DNA of 64,000 bases from Altererythrobacter sp. TH136 (GTDB lineage Bacteria > Pseudomonadota > Alphaproteobacteria > Sphingomonadales > Sphingomonadaceae), in NCBI RefSeq assembly GCF_007065885.1, contig NZ_CP041409.1, positions 2,403,501 through 2,467,500 of the forward strand. The letters are read 5' to 3'. A model generated the notes under the pieces. The model had not been told where the DNA came from. It was given only the letters and a program-made list of their open reading frames with translations, and searched no databases. This document shows positions 1-9,880 of this stretch, piece by piece; positions within the stretch are counted from its first letter, which is position 1, and each line of letters starts with the position of its first letter. The translations under genes and the position numbers were made by a program.

Positions 1-68
1 GGATGGACGATGCCTGGGCCTCGGCCAAGGCGGCCTGCGCGCAGTTCCAGGCGGAGGCACGCAAGTGA
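1..68 (+). CDS. mraZ: 3' end of the gene upstream of rsmH, probably mraZ (partial)
   Basis: Only the last 21 codons and the TGA (66-68) lie in the window; the 5' part is off the left edge. The visible tail is rich in Ala, Gln and Lys and has no diagnostic motif. The name rests on position: in dcw clusters the gene in front of rsmH is normally mraZ, the cluster's DNA-binding repressor. Its TGA overlaps the GTG start of rsmH as GTGA, so the two are probably translationally coupled. Confidence 0.5.
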   Translation, partial: MDDAWASAKAACAQFQAEARK

Positions 69-1003
69 CGGGCGCACCGCATATCCCGGTCCTGCTGGAC
101 GAGGTGATCGCCGCCCTGGTGCCGCAGCCGGGCGAAGTGATCGTCGACGCGACCTTTGGCGCGGGCGGCTATTCGCGGGCGCTCCTGGATGCCGGGGCGA
201 CCGTCCACGCTTTCGACCGTGACCCCGACGCCATCGAAAATGCGCGCCAGTGGCCGGAAACTGCGGAAAACCCGCCGCGGCTGGTTCTCCACCCGCGCCG
301 GTTCTCCGAAATGGTTAACGCGCTCGCCGAATCGGGACTGGCGCGCGTGGACGGGATCGTGATGGACATCGGCTTGTCTTCGATGCAGCTCGACCAGGCG
401 GAGCGCGGGTTCGCGTTTTCGGCCGAGGGTCCGCTCGACATGCGCATGAGCCAGGCCGGGCCCAGCGCCGCCGACTTCCTCAACGCGGCGGACGAGGCCG
501 AGATCGCCGACGTGCTGTATACGTATGGCGAGGAGCGCCAGAGCCGCCGGGTCGCGCGGGCGATCGTCGCGGCCCGCCCGCTGGAAACCACCGCCGATCT
601 GGCGCGGGTCGTGCGCAAGGCGCTGGGGTATCACGCCGGTGCGCCCAAGGATCCGGCGACGCGCAGCTTTCAGGCCGTCCGCATTCACGTGAACGCCGAA
701 CTGGCTGAACTGGAAGACGGGTTGAGCGCCGCCGAGATCCTGCTGGGTGAAGGCGGGCGGCTGGCGGTGGTCAGTTTCCACAGCCTGGAGGACCGCATCG
801 TCAAGCGTTTCCTGCGCGATGCCTCCAGCGTCGCTGCGGGCTCGCGCTATCTGCCGCAGGCGAGCGGCGCGCCGGCGACGTTCGAACGCGTGTCGAAGGC
901 GGTTCGCGCCGGCGAGGCGGAACTGGCGCGCAACCCCCGGTCGCGCTCGGCCACGCTGCGCCACGCCGTGCGGACCGCTGCTCCGGCGAGGGCCGCGGCA
1001 TGA
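65..1003 (+). CDS. rsmH: 16S rRNA (cytosine(1402)-N(4))-methyltransferase RsmH
   Basis: RsmH (MraW) transfers a methyl group from SAM to N4 of C1402 in the decoding centre of 16S rRNA. The 312-residue product matches the family length. The SAM-binding motif [10 protein letters not shown] is at residues 28-37, the conserved [10 protein letters not shown] at 101-110, and [10 protein letters not shown] at about 235-244. Start is GTG at 65, overlapping the upstream stop. The end overlaps the ftsL start as ATGA. It is the second gene of the dcw cluster and the assignment is secure. Confidence 0.97.
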   Translation: MTGAPHIPVLLDEVIAALVPQPGEVIVDATFGAGGYSRALLDAGATVHAFDRDPDAIENARQWPETAENPPRLVLHPRRFSEMVNALAESGLARVDGIVMDIGLSSMQLDQAERGFAFSAEGPLDMRMSQAGPSAADFLNAADEAEIADVLYTYGEERQSRRVARAIVAARPLETTADLARVVRKALGYHAGAPKDPATRSFQAVRIHVNAELAELEDGLSAAEILLGEGGRLAVVSFHSLEDRIVKRFLRDASSVAAGSRYLPQASGAPATFERVSKAVRAGEAELARNPRSRSATLRHAVRTAAPARAAA

Positions 1004-1482
1004 TCGCGGCCGGCTCCCGCTTGCGCCAGCTTGGCTGGATCGTCACTCTCGCGATTTGTGCCGCGCTGTTCGTCGCGCTGACTTTCAAGGTCAATTCGGT
1101 CCGCAGCGAGGTCCGTCTGGCGGAACGCCGGATCATCGCGCTCCAGCGCGAAAAGGTCCTGCTCGAAACCGAATTCGAAACCCGCGCCAGTCAAAAGCAG
1201 CTGGCCGAATGGAACGCGGTCGACTTCGGTTACCAGGCGCCGGGCGCGGACCAGTATATCGCGGGCGAGCGGCAGTTGGCCGAGCTGGGCGAGCCGAGGG
1301 CGCTGACCGCGCCATCGCCGATCCGCGTCGCCCGCGCGGAGGACGACCAGCGCGAGATGCAGCTGCCCGCGATGGTCTCTCCGCTCACCGGCAAGCCGGT
1401 GACGCAGCAGGCCGAGGATCCGAGCCTGGCGGAGCGGCTTGCCAGTGGCGGCGATTTCCTGGCCGAGAGCGCCCGGCGATGA
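1000..1482 (+). CDS. ftsL: FtsL-like cell division protein
   Basis: A 160-residue bitopic membrane protein with the FtsL layout: a short basic N-terminus, one membrane helix at about residues 11-29, then a heptad-like stretch at about 31-64 suited to the FtsB/FtsL coiled coil. The rest is a low-complexity periplasmic tail, longer than in E. coli FtsL (121 residues). FtsL sequences diverge strongly, so the call rests on topology and on its place between rsmH and ftsI. Both junctions are ATGA overlaps. In the divisome it links FtsQ/FtsB to FtsW/FtsI. Confidence 0.85.
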   Translation: MIAAGSRLRQLGWIVTLAICAALFVALTFKVNSVRSEVRLAERRIIALQREKVLLETEFETRASQKQLAEWNAVDFGYQAPGADQYIAGERQLAELGEPRALTAPSPIRVARAEDDQREMQLPAMVSPLTGKPVTQQAEDPSLAERLASGGDFLAESARR

Positions 1483-3200
1483 ACGCGCTGACCTTCAGCA
1501 CCGCGATCTATTCGGGGCGCGTCCAATCGGTGACGCTGCGCCAGCGTTCGCTGTCGGTGGCGCGGCTGCGCGTGCTGCTGGTCGCTGCGCTGTTCACCGC
1601 ACTGGCGTTCGCGGCGGTGGTGCGGATCGCCTTTCTGGGCCTGACCGACGCCACCCACAGCGCGACCTCGTTCGCGGAAGCGCTGCTGCCGCCGCGCGGC
1701 GAAATCACCGATCGCAACGGCCAGCCGCTGGCGCGCGCATTTCCCGCCTTCGCCCTGTGGTACAACCCCGAGGCGTTGGGCGAAGGCAGTTCGCTGGTGA
1801 AATCGCCCCGGGAAGTGGCGCTGGAACTGAAGGCGATCTTCCCCGACATGGACGAGACCGAGCTGGCTGACCGGCTGGCGAAGGGGAAGGCAGGCTACCT
1901 GCGCCGCCGCGTCCTGCCGGAGGATGCCAACCGGGTGCAGGCGATCGGCGAGCTGGCGCTTGAGCTGCCGCAGGAAACCGACCGCCATTATCCGCAAGGA
2001 TCGATGGGCGCGCACGTGTTGGGATATGTCGGCGCCGATGGCCGTGGCCGGGTCGGCATGGAAGCGGTGCTCGACAAGCAGCTGCGCGATCCCGCGACCC
2101 GCGGCACGCCGTCGGCCCTGTCGATCGACGTGCGGGTGCAAGGCGCGCTTGAGGATGAACTGACGCAAGGGATGCGCGCCACCAACGCGATCGGGTCGGC
2201 GGGCATCGTGCTTGATGTCGACACCGGCGAAGTGCTGGCGCTGGCGAGCCTGCCCGAATTCGATCCCAACAAGATTGACGAGGCGGGCGCCGCCAACATG
2301 TTCAACCGCGTCACCAACCAGGTGTACGAGCTCGGCTCCACGTTCAAGCCGCTGACCGTCGCCGCGGGGATCGACGCCGGCAAGATCACCGATTTCGGCC
2401 GGCGTTATTCGGCCCGGCCGTTTCCCATCGGCGGGTTCACGATCAGGGACAGCCACGACCTCGGCGCATCGCTCAACACGCCCGAGATGCTGATGCATTC
2501 CTCCAACGTTGTCACCGCGCACATGGTGCGCGAGATGGGGGCGGGGCGGCTGAAGCAGGTCATGGCCGACCTCGGCATGAATGCGCGCCCGGAAATCGAA
2601 TTGCCGGCCAAGGGCTTTCCCATCTGGTCCAGTGGCGAATGGCCGCTGCTGCGCGGCATGACGGTGGGCTACGGCCACGGCATCGCGGTCACACCGCTGC
2701 ACCTCGCCAGCGCCTATGCGACGATGGTGAACGGGGGGCTCTACCGCCCGGCGACATTGCACAAGCTTGCGCCGAGCCAGGTGCCGAAGGGTCGCCGGGT
2801 GTTCAAGGCGAGCACCTCGGCGCGAATGAACCAGTTGCTGCGGATGATCGCGGTCTACGGGACCGGCAAGAAGGCGGACGCGCCGGGCTTCCGGATCGGC
2901 GGCAAGACCGGCTCGGCCGAAAAGCCGGGCGCGGGCGGCTACAAGAAGACTTCGCTGGTCGCCACGTTCGCGGCGGCTTTCCCGATGGACCGGCCGCGCT
3001 ATGTCGTGATCGCGATGCTGGATGAGCCCAAGGGGACGGTCGCCTCCAGCTTCCAGCGCACGGCCGCGTGGAATGCCGCCCCCATCGTCGGCCGGCTGGT
3101 GCCGCGCATCGGCCCCATCCTCGGCGTGCCGCCTGACGCGACCCGTGACGTCGACCTGACCGATCTTGCGCCGCTGGTTCCCCAGGGAGCCAAGGAATGA
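1479..3200 (+). CDS. ftsI: Penicillin-binding protein FtsI (septal D,D-transpeptidase)
   Basis: A class B PBP of 573 residues that crosslinks septal peptidoglycan with FtsW. A cytoplasmic leader precedes a membrane helix at about residues 30-48, followed by the dimerisation-domain motif PPRGEITDRNG. All three transpeptidase motifs are present: STFK with nucleophile Ser287, SSN at 341-343 and KTGS at 476-479. The frame stays open far upstream, but ATG 1479 overlaps the ftsL stop as ATGA and puts the membrane helix at the right depth. The stop overlaps murE the same way. Confidence 0.96.
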   Translation: MNALTFSTAIYSGRVQSVTLRQRSLSVARLRVLLVAALFTALAFAAVVRIAFLGLTDATHSATSFAEALLPPRGEITDRNGQPLARAFPAFALWYNPEALGEGSSLVKSPREVALELKAIFPDMDETELADRLAKGKAGYLRRRVLPEDANRVQAIGELALELPQETDRHYPQGSMGAHVLGYVGADGRGRVGMEAVLDKQLRDPATRGTPSALSIDVRVQGALEDELTQGMRATNAIGSAGIVLDVDTGEVLALASLPEFDPNKIDEAGAANMFNRVTNQVYELGSTFKPLTVAAGIDAGKITDFGRRYSARPFPIGGFTIRDSHDLGASLNTPEMLMHSSNVVTAHMVREMGAGRLKQVMADLGMNARPEIELPAKGFPIWSSGEWPLLRGMTVGYGHGIAVTPLHLASAYATMVNGGLYRPATLHKLAPSQVPKGRRVFKASTSARMNQLLRMIAVYGTGKKADAPGFRIGGKTGSAEKPGAGGYKKTSLVATFAAAFPMDRPRYVVIAMLDEPKGTVASSFQRTAAWNAAPIVGRLVPRIGPILGVPPDATRDVDLTDLAPLVPQGAKE

Positions 3201-4690
3201 AGCTGGGCCGGATTGCCGGCGAGGCCGGTCTGGATGCGGGCCAGGCAGCGGATGACACGGTCACCGGCTTTGCCATCGACCATCGCAAGGTGGCACCCGG
3301 CACGGTGTTCGGCGCGTTTCAGGGCACCGCTGTCAACGGCGAGGATTTCATCCCCGCCGCGGTGACTGCCGGCGCGATCGCGGTGGTCGCGCGGCCCGAG
3401 GCGGTGGTCGAGGGCGCGGTGCACATCGCCGACCCCGTGCCGCGCCGCGCGTTCGCGCGCCTGGCGGCCCGGTTCTTCACCCCCGTTCCCGAGACGGTCG
3501 TCGCCGTCACGGGCACCAACGGCAAGACATCGACCGTCGAGATGACCCGCCAGTTGTGGCGCATGGCGGGCCTCAGCGCCGCGTCGATCGGCACGCTGGG
3601 CGTGACCACGCCCGACGAAAGCATCTCCACGGGGCTTACCACGCCCGACATCGTGACGTTCCTGTCGAACATGACCGGTCTCGCGCGCGAAGGGGTGACG
3701 CACGTCGCCTTCGAAGCGTCGAGCCACGGGCTCAGCCAGTTCCGCAACGAAGGGCTGCGCGTGGCGGCGGGGGCGTTCACCAACCTCAGCCGCGACCACC
3801 TCGATTACCACGCGGACATGGACGACTATTTCGCGGCCAAGATGCGGCTGTTCGACGAAGTCGTCGCGCCCGGCGGGACGGCAGTGATTTGGCGCGGAGG
3901 CGGCGATGGATGGGCCGACCGCGCCGAAGAGCACGCGCGGAGAAGGGGGCTGCGCGTGTTCACCGTGGGCGAGGAGGGGGATGACCTCCGCCTTCTCGCC
4001 CGCACCCCCGGGACCCTGGGACAGCAGCTTCAGATCGAACACGGCGGAAGCACCCGCACCATCGCGCTACCGCTGATCGGCGCGTACCAGGCGGCCAACG
4101 CGCTGGTCGCCGCGGGCATGGTCATCGCCACCGGCGGCGATGCGGCGCACACGTTCGACAGCCTGTCGCGCCTGCAGCCGGTGCGCGGCCGGTTGGAGCG
4201 GGCGGCGCTCAACCGAGCGGGCGCACCGATCTATGTCGACTATGCTCACACGCCGGACGCTCTGGAAGCGGCGATCGCCGCCTTGCGTCCACACGTGGGA
4301 GAAGACCCGCGCGGGCGCCTGATAGTTGTGTTCGGCGCTGGCGGCGACCGTGACATTGGCAAGCGCGCCGAGATGGGCCGCGTCGCCGCTGAGCAGGCGG
4401 ACGTGGTGATCGTCACTGATGACAACCCGCGCGGCGAGGATGCCGGCGCGATCCGGGCCGCCGTGCTGGAAGGCGCACTGGGTGCACGCGAGATCGGTGA
4501 CCGGCGCGCGGCGATCGCGGCGGCGGTGACGCTGGCGCAGGCGGGCGACATCGTCCTCGTCGCCGGCAAGGGACATGAACAGGGCCAGATCATCGGCTCG
4601 GGAGAAAACATGCGCATGCTGCCGTTCGACGATGTGAGCGTGGCGCGCGAAGCGGCTGCCGCAGGGGCCGGTACAGAGGCCAAAGCATGA
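3197..4690 (+). CDS. murE: UDP-MurNAc-L-Ala-D-Glu:meso-diaminopimelate ligase MurE
   Basis: A cytoplasmic Mur ligase that adds the third residue of the peptide stem with ATP. The 497-residue product has the Mur P-loop TGTNGKTST at 105-113. The motif DNPR at 409-412 is the family signature of meso-DAP specificity, as opposed to lysine, which fits a Gram-negative cell. ATG 3197 overlaps the ftsI stop, and the 3' end overlaps murF, both as ATGA. Confidence 0.97.
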   Translation: MKLGRIAGEAGLDAGQAADDTVTGFAIDHRKVAPGTVFGAFQGTAVNGEDFIPAAVTAGAIAVVARPEAVVEGAVHIADPVPRRAFARLAARFFTPVPETVVAVTGTNGKTSTVEMTRQLWRMAGLSAASIGTLGVTTPDESISTGLTTPDIVTFLSNMTGLAREGVTHVAFEASSHGLSQFRNEGLRVAAGAFTNLSRDHLDYHADMDDYFAAKMRLFDEVVAPGGTAVIWRGGGDGWADRAEEHARRRGLRVFTVGEEGDDLRLLARTPGTLGQQLQIEHGGSTRTIALPLIGAYQAANALVAAGMVIATGGDAAHTFDSLSRLQPVRGRLERAALNRAGAPIYVDYAHTPDALEAAIAALRPHVGEDPRGRLIVVFGAGGDRDIGKRAEMGRVAAEQADVVIVTDDNPRGEDAGAIRAAVLEGALGAREIGDRRAAIAAAVTLAQAGDIVLVAGKGHEQGQIIGSGENMRMLPFDDVSVAREAAAAGAGTEAKA

Positions 4691-6159
4691 GCACGCATCC
4701 CGCCCTCAATCACCCGAGCCTGCGCGCGTGGCCGAGCCAGAAGCGCGATGCGCTGCGGCTGGCGCTTTGGACCGCGGATGAGATCGCCGCTGCGACCGGC
4801 GGAACGGCAAGCGCGGCGTTCCAGTGCGCCGGAGTGGAGATCGATTCCCGCGATGTCCGGTCGGGCGATCTGTTCGTGGCCCTGACGGGCGAGGCGACCG
4901 ATGGTCACCGGTTCCTCGACAAGGCGTTCGCCAACGGTGCGGCGGCGGCTCTCGTCAGCGAGCCCATCGACGGGCCGCACGTGCTGGTGGCCGATACCGG
5001 AGAGGCGCTGGCCCGGCTGGCGGCAGCGGCGCGCGACCGCGCGGCGGCGGTGCGCATCGGCGTGACCGGCTCCGTCGGCAAGACCGGGGTCAAGGAGGCG
5101 ATCTTCGCCGCGCTCGACCGTGCGAGCCGCGGCGCGGCGCATCGCAGCGTCCGCAGCTACAACAACCACGTCGGCGTGCCGCTCAGCCTGGCGCGGATGC
5201 CCGCGCGCAGCCGGTTCGGCCTGTTCGAGATGGGGATGAACCATGCAGGCGAGATCGCCGCGCTGGCCCGGCACGTCCGCCCGCACGTCGCGGTGATCAC
5301 CACCATCGCCCCGGCGCACATCGAGAACCTCGGCAGCGAGGAAGCGATTGCCGATGCCAAGGCGGAGATCCTGGGCGGGCTGATGCCCGGAGGCACCGCG
5401 GTCATTCCCGCCGACAGCGTCCATTACGACCGGCTGCTGGTGCACGCGCGCGAGGCGGGCGCGAAGGTCGTCTCGTTCGGCAGAGCGGCGCACGCGCAGG
5501 CGCGGCTGCTTGACGCGATCCCCAGCGCCAATGGCGGATCGCTGGTCACGGCGGACATCGCCGGCACCCGGCTTTGCTATTCGGTCGCCGAGCCGGGCGA
5601 TCACTGGATCATGAACTCGCTGGCCGTTATGGCGGCGGTGCAGGCGGCGGGCGGCGACCTGGCCGCGGCGGGCCTGGCGCTGGCGGAGATGGGCGGGCTG
5701 AAAGGGCGCGGCGCGCGGCACCGGATCGCGGTACCAGGCGGGCACGCGCTGCTGATCGACGAAAGCTATAACGCCAATCCCGCGAGCATGCGGGCGACGC
5801 TGAAGCAACTGGGCCAGACGCCGGCCACCCGGCGCGTGGCGGTGCTGGGCAGCATGAAGGAACTGGGCGACTTCGCCCCCGCCATGCACGCGCAACTGGT
5901 CGAGCGGATTGCCGAAGCGCATGTCGATCACGTGGTGCTGGTCGGCGCCGAGATGCTCTCGCTACACCGCGAACTGGGGAAACCGGGGGCGGCCCCGCTT
6001 GCCCCGCCGCTCACCTTCACGCATTGCGACGGACCTGGCGAGGCGATCGCGGCGCTCGAGGAGTTCGGTCTGACGGGTGGTGACGCGGTCCTGGTGAAGG
6101 GATCGAATTCGATCGGGCTCGGCAGGCTGGTGGCGCACTTCGTCGACCGTGGGCGATAG
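4687..6159 (+). CDS. murF: UDP-MurNAc-tripeptide:D-alanyl-D-alanine ligase MurF
   Basis: Last of the Mur ligases: joins D-Ala-D-Ala to UDP-MurNAc-tripeptide using ATP. The product is 490 residues. P-loop TGSVGKTG is at 127-134, and the NHVGVPLS and LIDESYNANP segments expected of MurF follow. The start overlaps murE (ATGA). The gap to mraY is only 6 nt, the one non-overlapping junction before ftsA. The N-terminus is somewhat long before the MurF N-domain, but no better start is visible. Confidence 0.97.
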   Translation: MSTHPALNHPSLRAWPSQKRDALRLALWTADEIAAATGGTASAAFQCAGVEIDSRDVRSGDLFVALTGEATDGHRFLDKAFANGAAAALVSEPIDGPHVLVADTGEALARLAAAARDRAAAVRIGVTGSVGKTGVKEAIFAALDRASRGAAHRSVRSYNNHVGVPLSLARMPARSRFGLFEMGMNHAGEIAALARHVRPHVAVITTIAPAHIENLGSEEAIADAKAEILGGLMPGGTAVIPADSVHYDRLLVHAREAGAKVVSFGRAAHAQARLLDAIPSANGGSLVTADIAGTRLCYSVAEPGDHWIMNSLAVMAAVQAAGGDLAAAGLALAEMGGLKGRGARHRIAVPGGHALLIDESYNANPASMRATLKQLGQTPATRRVAVLGSMKELGDFAPAMHAQLVERIAEAHVDHVVLVGAEMLSLHRELGKPGAAPLAPPLTFTHCDGPGEAIAALEEFGLTGGDAVLVKGSNSIGLGRLVAHFVDRGR

Positions 6160-6165
6160 AACCGA

Positions 6166-7236
6166 ATGCTGTACTTGCTCGCCGAATGGATGGGTTTCGA
6201 GGGACTGTTTAACCTCGTCCGCTATCAAACCTTCCGCGCCGGCGCGACGCTGCTGACCGCGCTGCTGATCGGCCTCGTCATCGGGCCCAAGTTCATCGAC
6301 ATCCTGCGCGTGCGCCAGGGCAAGGGCCAGCCGATCCGCGAGGATGGGCCCGCCACGCACCTGGAAAAACGCGGCACCCCGACAATGGGCGGGCTGATGA
6401 TCCTCACCAGCCTGATGCTCGCGTCGCTGATCTGGATGGACTTGCGCAACCCGTTCATCTGGGCGTGCATCGCGGTGACACTGGGCTTTGGCGTGATCGG
6501 TTTCCTCGACGATTACGACAAGGTGCGCAAAGCGAGCCACAAGGGCGTGTCGGGCAAGGTGCGCCTGCTGCTGGAATTCATCGTCGCGGGTGTCGCCTCA
6601 TGGATCGTCGTCAGCCAGATCAACACGTTTCTCTATGTGCCGTTCATGGTCGGAATCGGCATTCCGCTGGGGCCGTTCTACTTCCTCTTTGCCGCGCTGG
6701 TGATGGTCGGCGCGGGCAATGCGGTGAACCTGACCGACGGGCTTGATGGGCTGGCGATCATGCCGGTGATCATCGCCAGCGGCACGTTCGCGATCATCGC
6801 CTATCTGGTGGGCCGGGCGGACTATTCAGCCTATCTTGGCATCCCGCACGTCGCGGGCGCGGGGGAGCTGGCCATATTCTGCACCGCGATCATGGGGGCG
6901 GGGCTCGCCTTCCTGTGGTTCAACGCGCCGCCGGCGGCGGTGTTCATGGGTGATACCGGCAGCCTGGCATTGGGCGGCGCGCTCGGCGCGATTGCCGTGG
7001 CAACGCACCACGAAGTCGTGCTGGCGGTGGTCGGCGGATTGTTCGTGTTCGAAGCTCTGTCGGTGATCATTCAGGTGTTCTGGTTCAAACGCACCGGCAA
7101 GCGGGTGTTCCGCATGGCGCCCATCCATCACCATTTCGAGCAGCTGGGCTGGAAGGAATCGACTGTCGTGATCCGGTTCTGGATCGTATCGATCGTGCTC
7201 GCCCTGCTTGGCCTGGCGACGTTGAAGTTGCGGTGA
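6166..7236 (+). CDS. mraY: Phospho-N-acetylmuramoyl-pentapeptide transferase MraY
   Basis: Integral membrane enzyme that moves phospho-MurNAc-pentapeptide onto undecaprenyl phosphate to make lipid I. The 356-residue product is strongly hydrophobic with about ten predicted helices. Family motifs are intact: DDYDK at 115-119, [10 protein letters not shown] at 188-197 and the cytoplasmic HHHFE at 321-325. It ends in a GTGA overlap with murD. Confidence 0.97.
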   Translation: MLYLLAEWMGFEGLFNLVRYQTFRAGATLLTALLIGLVIGPKFIDILRVRQGKGQPIREDGPATHLEKRGTPTMGGLMILTSLMLASLIWMDLRNPFIWACIAVTLGFGVIGFLDDYDKVRKASHKGVSGKVRLLLEFIVAGVASWIVVSQINTFLYVPFMVGIGIPLGPFYFLFAALVMVGAGNAVNLTDGLDGLAIMPVIIASGTFAIIAYLVGRADYSAYLGIPHVAGAGELAIFCTAIMGAGLAFLWFNAPPAAVFMGDTGSLALGGALGAIAVATHHEVVLAVVGGLFVFEALSVIIQVFWFKRTGKRVFRMAPIHHHFEQLGWKESTVVIRFWIVSIVLALLGLATLKLR

Positions 7237-8660
7237 TCACCAGTCCCGCCTTTGCCGGAAAGCGCTACGCCGTGCTGGGCCTGGCCCGCAGCGGGCTGGC
7301 GACGGTCGAGGCGCTGGTCGCCAGCGGTGCGCACGTGACCGCCTGGGACCGGCAGGACAACGCCCGGGCGAAAGTCGACGCGGCCAACGTGCTGCTGGCC
7401 GATCCGCTAGAGATCGACCTGACCGGCTACGACGGCGTGGTGGTGTCGCCCGGCGTGCCGCTCAACACCCACCCGATTGCAAAGCGCGCCGCGCAATTCG
7501 GCGTGCCGGTGATCGGCGACATCGAGCTGTTCGCGCTCGCCCGCCCAAGCCTGCCGCCGCACAAGGTGGTCGGCATCACCGGCACCAACGGCAAGAGCAC
7601 CACCACCGCGCTGGTGCACCACATCCTGCAGACCGCCGGCGTACCGACCACGATGGGCGGCAACATCGGCCTGCCGATCCTGGCGCAGGACCCGTTGCCG
7701 GAAGGTGGGGTGTATGTGCTGGAGCTGTCGAGCTATCAGATCGACCTGACCTTCAGCCTCGACTGCGACGTGGCGGTGCTGCTCAATATCACGCCGGACC
7801 ACCTTGATCGGTACGAGAGTTTCGAGGCGTACGCGGCATCGAAGCTTCGACTGGTCGATATGCAAACGGCGTCACATTGGTGGGTTCACACGGACGATCC
7901 TTTGCTCCTCCAATATGATTACGACGCCGACGAACTTCCAAGGCAGAACGCAGGTGAGCGCTCTGTCCACGCGTCGACGGAATATCCCAATTGTTTAGGC
8001 AGCGTCGTAGACGGTGTAGCGAAATCCGATTCCAGTCGAGTTGGCTTCCAGAAAAACTGGCCCAGCCTGCAAGGGCCGCACAACGCGCAAAACGCCGCTG
8101 CTTCCATCGCCGTCTGCCGCTTGATGGAGCTTAAGCTAAATGAGATTTCGCTCGGACTCCGCACCTTCACCGGCCTCCCCCACCGCATGGAGCGTTTCGC
8201 CACGCACAACGGCGTGACGTTCGTCAACGACAGTAAGGCCACCAACCCCGACAGCTCGGCTCCTGCGCTGGCAGCCTTCCCGCCGGAGAACGGCACGCCG
8301 CGCATCCACTGGATCGTCGGCGGGCTGCCCAAGGAGGATGGGCTCGGCGCGACCGAGCAGCACCTCGCCAATGTGAAGGCCGCCTACACTATCGGCGAGG
8401 CCGGACCGCGCTTTGCCGAGCTGCTGGAGGGCCGGGTGCCGGTCACGCGCTCGGAAATGCTGTGCGAGGCGACCCGTCAGGCCATCGCCGCGGCCGACCC
8501 GGGCGATGTCGTGCTGCTCTCCCCCGCCTGCGCCAGCTTTGACCAGTTCAAGGATTACGAGCAGCGCGGCGAGCGCTTCCGCCAGTTCGTCGAAGCCCTG
8601 ACCGAGGACCCGGCCGCGGATCCCTGCGCCGTCCAGGGGCACGGGGAGAAGGCGGCATGA
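7233..8660 (+). CDS. murD: UDP-MurNAc-L-alanine:D-glutamate ligase MurD, with an atypical central segment
   Basis: Adds D-Glu to UDP-MurNAc-L-Ala in the cytoplasm. The 475-residue product has P-loop TGTNGKSTT at 116-124 and intact N- and C-terminal domains ([22 protein letters not shown]). Residues of about 210-305, the end of the central ATPase domain, use many A/T-ending codons. By hand count, 7861-8160 has 167 G+C of 300 (about 56%), visibly below the flanks. The frame is unbroken, so the gene should work, but the segment may be a recombination patch. Start is GTG 7233 in a GTGA overlap with mraY; the stop overlaps ftsW. Confidence 0.95.
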   Translation: MITSPAFAGKRYAVLGLARSGLATVEALVASGAHVTAWDRQDNARAKVDAANVLLADPLEIDLTGYDGVVVSPGVPLNTHPIAKRAAQFGVPVIGDIELFALARPSLPPHKVVGITGTNGKSTTTALVHHILQTAGVPTTMGGNIGLPILAQDPLPEGGVYVLELSSYQIDLTFSLDCDVAVLLNITPDHLDRYESFEAYAASKLRLVDMQTASHWWVHTDDPLLLQYDYDADELPRQNAGERSVHASTEYPNCLGSVVDGVAKSDSSRVGFQKNWPSLQGPHNAQNAAASIAVCRLMELKLNEISLGLRTFTGLPHRMERFATHNGVTFVNDSKATNPDSSAPALAAFPPENGTPRIHWIVGGLPKEDGLGATEQHLANVKAAYTIGEAGPRFAELLEGRVPVTRSEMLCEATRQAIAAADPGDVVLLSPACASFDQFKDYEQRGERFRQFVEALTEDPAADPCAVQGHGEKAA

Positions 8661-9880
8661 ACGAGCGGCCGTATATTCCCCGTGGCGGTGCCGCGACGCC
8701 GATGCAGGCGCGCTATCCCGCATCCCGCCGTGCCGAGATCAAGATCTGGTGGCGCGAAGTCGACCGCGTGCTGCTGGGCCTGATCCTGCTGCTGATGGCG
8801 ATCGGCACCGCCGCGGTCGCCGCCGCCAGCCCGGCGAGCGCGCACCGGCTATCGACCCGCAATGTCGACCTGCCGGAACTGTATTTCTACTGGACCCACC
8901 TTAAGTGGCAGGCGCTCGGCCTCATCTTCCTGTTCGGCGCGTCCACCCTCAGCCGCGAGAACGCGCGCCGGCTGGGCATCGTGCTCGCCGCCGCGATGCT
9001 GTTTTTCCTCATGCTGATCCCGATCGTCGGCAGCGAGGTGAACGGGGCCAAGCGCTGGATCAACCTGGGCATCGCCGGGTTCCAGCCGTCCGAGTTCCTC
9101 AAGCCGGGTTTCGCTATCCTGCTCGCGTGGATTGTCAGCTGGCGCTTGCGCGATCCGCAGTTGCCGGTGCTGGCGACCGTCACCGGCGTGATGGTGCTGG
9201 TCGCGGCGCTGATGATGATGCAGCCCGATTTCGGCGGCACGATCCTGTTCGCGGGCGTATGGTTCACCATCGTGCTTTTGGCGGGCATCCCGCTGAAGCG
9301 GGTGGGGATCATGATGGGGGCGGGGCTTGCCGCGCTGACCGCGACGTATCTGCTGTACGACAACGCCCGCCATCGGATCGACGCGTTTCTGGGCGGAGGC
9401 ACCGCGTTCGATCAGGTGGACCTTGCCAGCCGCACGCTGCTGGCCGGCGGCTGGACCGGCGCCGGGCTGTGGCTGGGCGTGCGCAAGATGAATCTGCCCG
9501 AGGCGCACACCGACTATATCTTCTCCGTCATCGGGGAAGAGTTCGGTCTGATCGTCTGCGCCATCATCGTCCTGCTGTACCTTGCCATCATCGTCCGCGT
9601 GCTGACCCGGCTGGTGGATGAGGAGGACCTGTTCACCCTGCTCGCCGCCGCGGGCCTCACCGCGCAGATCGGCGGCCAGGCCTTCATCAACATCCTCGTC
9701 AACCTGCAGCTGTTTCCGTCCAAGGGCATGACCCTGCCGCTGGTCAGCTATGGCGGGTCATCGACCATCGCGGTGTGCCTCGCCGTCGGGCTGCTGCTGG
9801 CGCTGACGCGGCGCAACCCGTTCCTGTATCGCCAGACGCCGGGGCTCAAGGCGCTGATCACCAAGGAATTGCAGGCGTGA
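8657..9880 (+). CDS. ftsW: SEDS-family septal glycan polymerase FtsW
   Basis: A 407-residue polytopic membrane protein of the SEDS family that polymerises lipid II at the septum with FtsI. About ten hydrophobic helices follow a roughly 30-residue cytoplasmic leader. Conserved SEDS segments are present: the WINLGIAGFQPSEFLK loop, the DFGGT segment, and the VIGEEFGL and SYGGSS regions near the end. Position between murD and murG supports FtsW rather than RodA. ATGA overlap with murD, GTGA overlap with murG. Confidence 0.96.
   Translation: MNERPYIPRGGAATPMQARYPASRRAEIKIWWREVDRVLLGLILLLMAIGTAAVAAASPASAHRLSTRNVDLPELYFYWTHLKWQALGLIFLFGASTLSRENARRLGIVLAAAMLFFLMLIPIVGSEVNGAKRWINLGIAGFQPSEFLKPGFAILLAWIVSWRLRDPQLPVLATVTGVMVLVAALMMMQPDFGGTILFAGVWFTIVLLAGIPLKRVGIMMGAGLAALTATYLLYDNARHRIDAFLGGGTAFDQVDLASRTLLAGGWTGAGLWLGVRKMNLPEAHTDYIFSVIGEEFGLIVCAIIVLLYLAIIVRVLTRLVDEEDLFTLLAAAGLTAQIGGQAFINILVNLQLFPSKGMTLPLVSYGGSSTIAVCLAVGLLLALTRRNPFLYRQTPGLKALITKELQA

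Noticed and set aside
4246-5931. Long minus-strand open frame (561 codons) opposite murE/murF
   Set aside because: Shadow of GC-rich coding sequence: Arg/Ala/Gly/His-rich translation without domains, and murE/murF on the plus strand are certain.
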